Assembly (NCBI GenBank): GCA_963210315.1 | Contig: OY723284.1 | Span: forward strand, 186,001 to 250,000 | Length of the DNA: 64,000 nucleotides | Direction: 5' to 3' | Origin: Rhynchopus euleeides | Taxonomy: Eukaryota > Euglenozoa > Diplonemea > Diplonemida > Diplonemidae | Part shown: piece after piece, positions 61,265-64,000 of the stretch | Position numbering within the stretch: the stretch's first letter is position 1 | Layout: each line of letters opens with the position of its first letter | The notes under the pieces: model-generated | Databases searched by the model: none | Seen by the model: the letters and a program-made list of their open reading frames with translations, nothing else | What the model was told of the DNA's origin: nothing | Program-made: the position numbers and the translations under genes

Positions 61265-63421
61265 TCACATCTCCTGCCTGTCCTCCTCGACGAGCGTGAG
61301 GGCAGCGTGGTATTCCTGCAGGAGCTGGTTCTTGCGGTGCTCCCTGGCAACCGAGAGGGACACCTGCTCCGCCTGCCTGTCGACATCCTCCTGCATCCGC
61401 TCCACCACCGCCTGCCACCGCTTGTCGCACGCCGCCAGCAGACGATCCACCTCTGCAGCCGCCTTGAAGCTGCCGTCCGCCAGCTTCTCCTTCACCTCGG
61501 CGAGCTCGCCCCGCACACCCGCCAGCTCCTCCCGGAGCGCATCCGCCTTCTCCTCCGCCCCTGTCTTGGCCAGACCAGCATGCCTGGCAGATGCTGCCGC
61601 CTCTGCCTTGACTGCCTCAGCTTCGTGGTCTGTGAGCTCCAACGTCTGCCTCGCCTTCGCCGCCTCCGCCTCGGCTCGCAGCTGCGCTTCGCTGGACTCC
61701 TTCAGGAGCTTCTCCCGCGACTGCAGCATGCCTGCGAAGGATACGAGCTTTGCCTTCAGCGCGTCGACATCAGCTGTGTAGTCGCGCCGCACGGCTGCAA
61801 GCTCCTCCCGCAGGGCGGAGTTCTCGGAGGCCAGGTCGTTTGCAGCCGACTGCGCCTGGAGGAAGTCGTGTGTCGAGGAGTCCAGCGAGCAGCGCAGCGA
61901 CATCAGGGAGGCCGTGGCTGGGCCAGGCGACGGCACCATGGCGATGGCCGAGGCCTGCAGCCCCGGGGAGGGGGGTGCGGGGGTGGTGGCGGTGGCGTAG
62001 AAGCTCCTTGCGGCGTCGTCGCGGTCGCGTGAGGCGAGGGCAGCCTGGTGTCGGACAAGGCCCTCGTGCTCCTCCTGCAGGGCGCAGGTGCGTGCATCCT
62101 GCTCTGCGATGACACCGCGGAGCTGTGCAATGCGCAGGGAGCTCTGTTGTTGGGTTGGGGAGGGGTGGGTATGGTCACGGGGATGGGGGTGGGCGTCAGG
62201 CAGGCGAAGGTGGGGGAGGAGGCAAAAAAAAAAAAGGACGACTTTTTTCCGGGTGTGATACTGGAAGGACAGCTTGGGTGTGATACCTTGTGGGCTGCCT
62301 CGTGGGACTCTGACACTTCGCGCTGCAGGTTCTGAATAGTGATCTCCTGGTCTGCGATGCGCTTCAACGCGTCGGCAAGGTTGGGGTGCAGCCTGCATGA
62401 AGGGGGTGGGTTCGTTGCCCTCCCCCCCCCCTCCCCAAGCATAACACGGTGGGATCTTGTAAATTTTACATGTATAACTACAAGTATATACATGTATTAT
62501 ACATGTATAATACTTGCATGTCAACTATTATACATGTATAATACATGTATATGCCTGAAATATACATGTAAAATACATGTATATCAAGTAAAAATACAAG
62601 TATAATACTTGCATGTCAACTATTATACTTGTATTTTTACTTGATATACATGTATTTTACATGTATATTTCAGGCATTTACATGTATTTTACATGTATAA
62701 TACTTGTCATGCAAGTATTATACATGTAAAATACTTGCATGACAAGTAAAATACTTGCATGCAAGTAAAATACATGTATTTTACTTGCATGCAAGTATTT
62801 TACTTGTCATGCAAGTATTATACATGTATTTTACTTGTCATGCAAGTATTTTACATGTATAATACTTGCATGACAAGTATTATACATGTAAAATACATGT
62901 AAATGCCTGAAATATACATGTAAAATACATGTATATCAAGTAAAAATACAAGTATAATAGTTGACATGCAAGTATTATACTTGTATTTTTACTTGATATA
63001 CATGTATTTTACATGTATATTTCAGGCATATCCATGTATTATACATGTATAATAGTTGACATGCAAGTATTATACATGTATAATACATGTATATACTTGT
63101 AGTTATACATGTAAAATTTACAAGATCCCACCGTGAACCCAAGCAAGTCGATCCTAGATTGCTCCACTGCACCACCCCACAGATCTGAAGGGCCCAGTCT
63201 TGCCAGTTTGCAACTCGATTTAATAAATATATTCACGACAACCTCGACACAGCTCACCATGAGTTTCCCCTGCAATCTTTCGTCGTTGTGAGAGGCGCTG
63301 CGCGCTTCCACAGAAACTAACGCAAAACACGTCATCCTCTCATATGATACACCATGCATACCCGTCGCACAGCTGGTGTAACTGCTCTTCGAGGTACATC
63401 ACCTTCATCTCCTGGTCCCCT
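61265..63421 (-). CDS. Coiled-coil protein, at least three exons, 5' end uncertain
   Basis: Exons by splice signals: 63421(?)-63362 (ends ..QLHQLCDG; donor GTATGC), 62392-62287 (LHPNLADALKRIADQEITIQ..), and 62142-61265. Introns are 969 and 144 bp, donors GTATGC and GTATCA, acceptors CAG. The reading frame joins cleanly across both. The product is nearly all coiled coil: SLRIAQLRGVIAEQDARTCA, a Ser/Pro/Ala linker, then long heptads (ENSALREELAAVRRDYTADV, LAGVRGELAEVKEKLADGSF), ending ALTLVEEDRQEM. A structural or cytoskeletal scaffold is likely. A CAG acceptor before GGGACCAGGAG near 63421 suggests more exons upstream, possibly beyond the window. The large intron contains the AT-rich foldback element. 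Confidence 0.8.
62445..63135. mobile_element. AT-rich foldback palindrome with CACGGTGG termini, inside an intron
   Basis: A 691-bp near-perfect palindrome. It starts CACGGTGGGATCTTGTAAAT and ends with the complement (ATTTACAAGATCCCACCGTG). The arms of about 340 bp consist of the words TACATGTA, ACTTGCATG, TACAAGTA and their complements. The terminal eight bases match those of the GC-rich foldback at 27991-28343. AA lies on both sides, a possible 2-bp target duplication. It occupies most of the 969-bp intron of the coiled-coil gene. Confidence 0.85.
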
Positions 63422-64000
63422 GCCCACCGCACGGGATGCGCAGCTTGGGATGTCACCCCAAGCGGTGACCCAAGACCGCCCTCCAGGCCGAGGCAACCAG
63501 CACCCCCTCCAGACACCGCCCCCTCTCCAGGCTGCGGCAACCGTCGCGGCGAGGCATGGAAGAGGAGGGCCATCAGGGGGTCACCAGCCCTGGTGGGCAC
63601 AGCCGGTGGACCCACACACACCCCGACCCAGCCACGACAGCCTGTTGATGCAGAAGAAATGCAGTCGGGAATGGAGAAGGGCGGGGAAAGGGGGGGGGGG
63701 GATTAGGGGGGGTCATAAGCCCGTACAAAACCACATTTTTCAACATACCATCAGAACCGCCCTAATACCTGATCTGACCCGAAAATCCGACCCATACCCC
63801 CCCGGAAACCGTCTGGAGCCTACTTGTGACACCTGATGCGCACTTTTGTGATGATTTTTTGGGGTCCTAAAAAATGTACCTCAGTTTCGTACCTTGCCTT
63901 TGTACCTGAACCACTCCCGACCGCAGTATTTCGTTCTTTGCAAGGAAAGGGTATCACTACGCTCACCCAGCACGCCGAGCAACACATGCCGTGTGCCTAG
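63422..64000. other. Right-edge region, possibly further exons of the coiled-coil gene
   Basis: No exon can be assigned with confidence. From 63704 a sequence beginning TA|GGGGGGGTCATAAGC resembles the left end of the TA-flanked element at 51142, both preceded by a poly-G run, so an element of that family probably runs off the right edge. Confidence 0.45.

Noticed and set aside
60768..61430. Upstream extension of the PARP open frame by 221 codons
   Set aside because: Low-complexity sequence covering an intergenic spacer and the 3' part of the next gene; the first domain begins right after the Met at 60767.
1..64000. tRNA or rRNA genes
   Set aside because: Scanning for B-box-like GTTCRANNC words in cloverleaf context and for conserved rRNA stretches gave nothing convincing; a covariance search would be decisive.

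Overview
This is a GC-rich, repeat-laden piece of a protist nuclear genome. The gene set is eukaryotic: ARF GTPase, malate dehydrogenase, a proteinase K-like protease with CUB domains, PARP, DUF4116 and WD40 proteins. Four spliceosomal introns can be read directly (donor GTAT, acceptor CAG). All ten host genes between 13 and 63.4 kb lie on the minus strand, which suggests a long directional gene cluster. Both retrotransposons lie on the plus strand. One retrotransposon has the order gag, tyrosine recombinase, reverse transcriptase-RNase H, which I know from the VIPER/TATE elements of kinetoplastids. The other is an RNase H-bearing, APE-type LINE that resembles the ingi/I group. Together these point to Euglenozoa, most plausibly a diplonemid. 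That placement is inference, not proof.

Layout. 1-4558: a 31-bp satellite that runs off the left edge. 4.6-9.8 kb: non-coding sequence with decayed short repeats. 9.8-10.8 kb: a second satellite (50-bp unit). 10.8-13.0 kb: no gene recognised, one long hairpin. 13.0-17.2 kb: secreted subtilase with seven CUB domains. 17.2-20.2 kb: repeat-rich spacer. 20.3-26.8 kb: LINE whose 360-bp 5' unit is duplicated and carries a hammerhead-like core. 27-29.5 kb: foldback and dispersed repeats. 29.6-42.6 kb: the gene-dense part (Met/Pro/Gly-rich small protein, Ubl-WD40 protein, ARF, large helical hypothetical protein, Ubl-DUF4116 membrane protein, two-exon membrane protein of probable mitochondrial location). 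43.0-47.7 kb: the tyrosine-recombinase retrotransposon. 47.7-54.5 kb: spacer with a hAT-like insertion nested in a TA-flanked inverted-repeat element. 54.6-63.4 kb: malate dehydrogenase, a 1350-residue tandem PDZ / cold-shock / RNA-binding-like / CCCH / double-PARP / UBA protein, and a coiled-coil gene whose largest intron holds a 690-bp AT-rich foldback palindrome.

Most notable: the double-PARP architecture; the retrotransposon's expression layout (gag and recombinase in one frame split by a single TGA, then a TGA followed by an in-phase AAAAAAC slippery site into the RT frame); the hammerhead-like motif in the LINE 5' unit; foldback elements of opposite base composition sharing CACGGTGG termini; and a common N-terminal ubiquitin-like module on two unrelated proteins. 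The many very long open frames in the satellite and the plus-strand frames opposite the CUB and PARP genes are composition artefacts.
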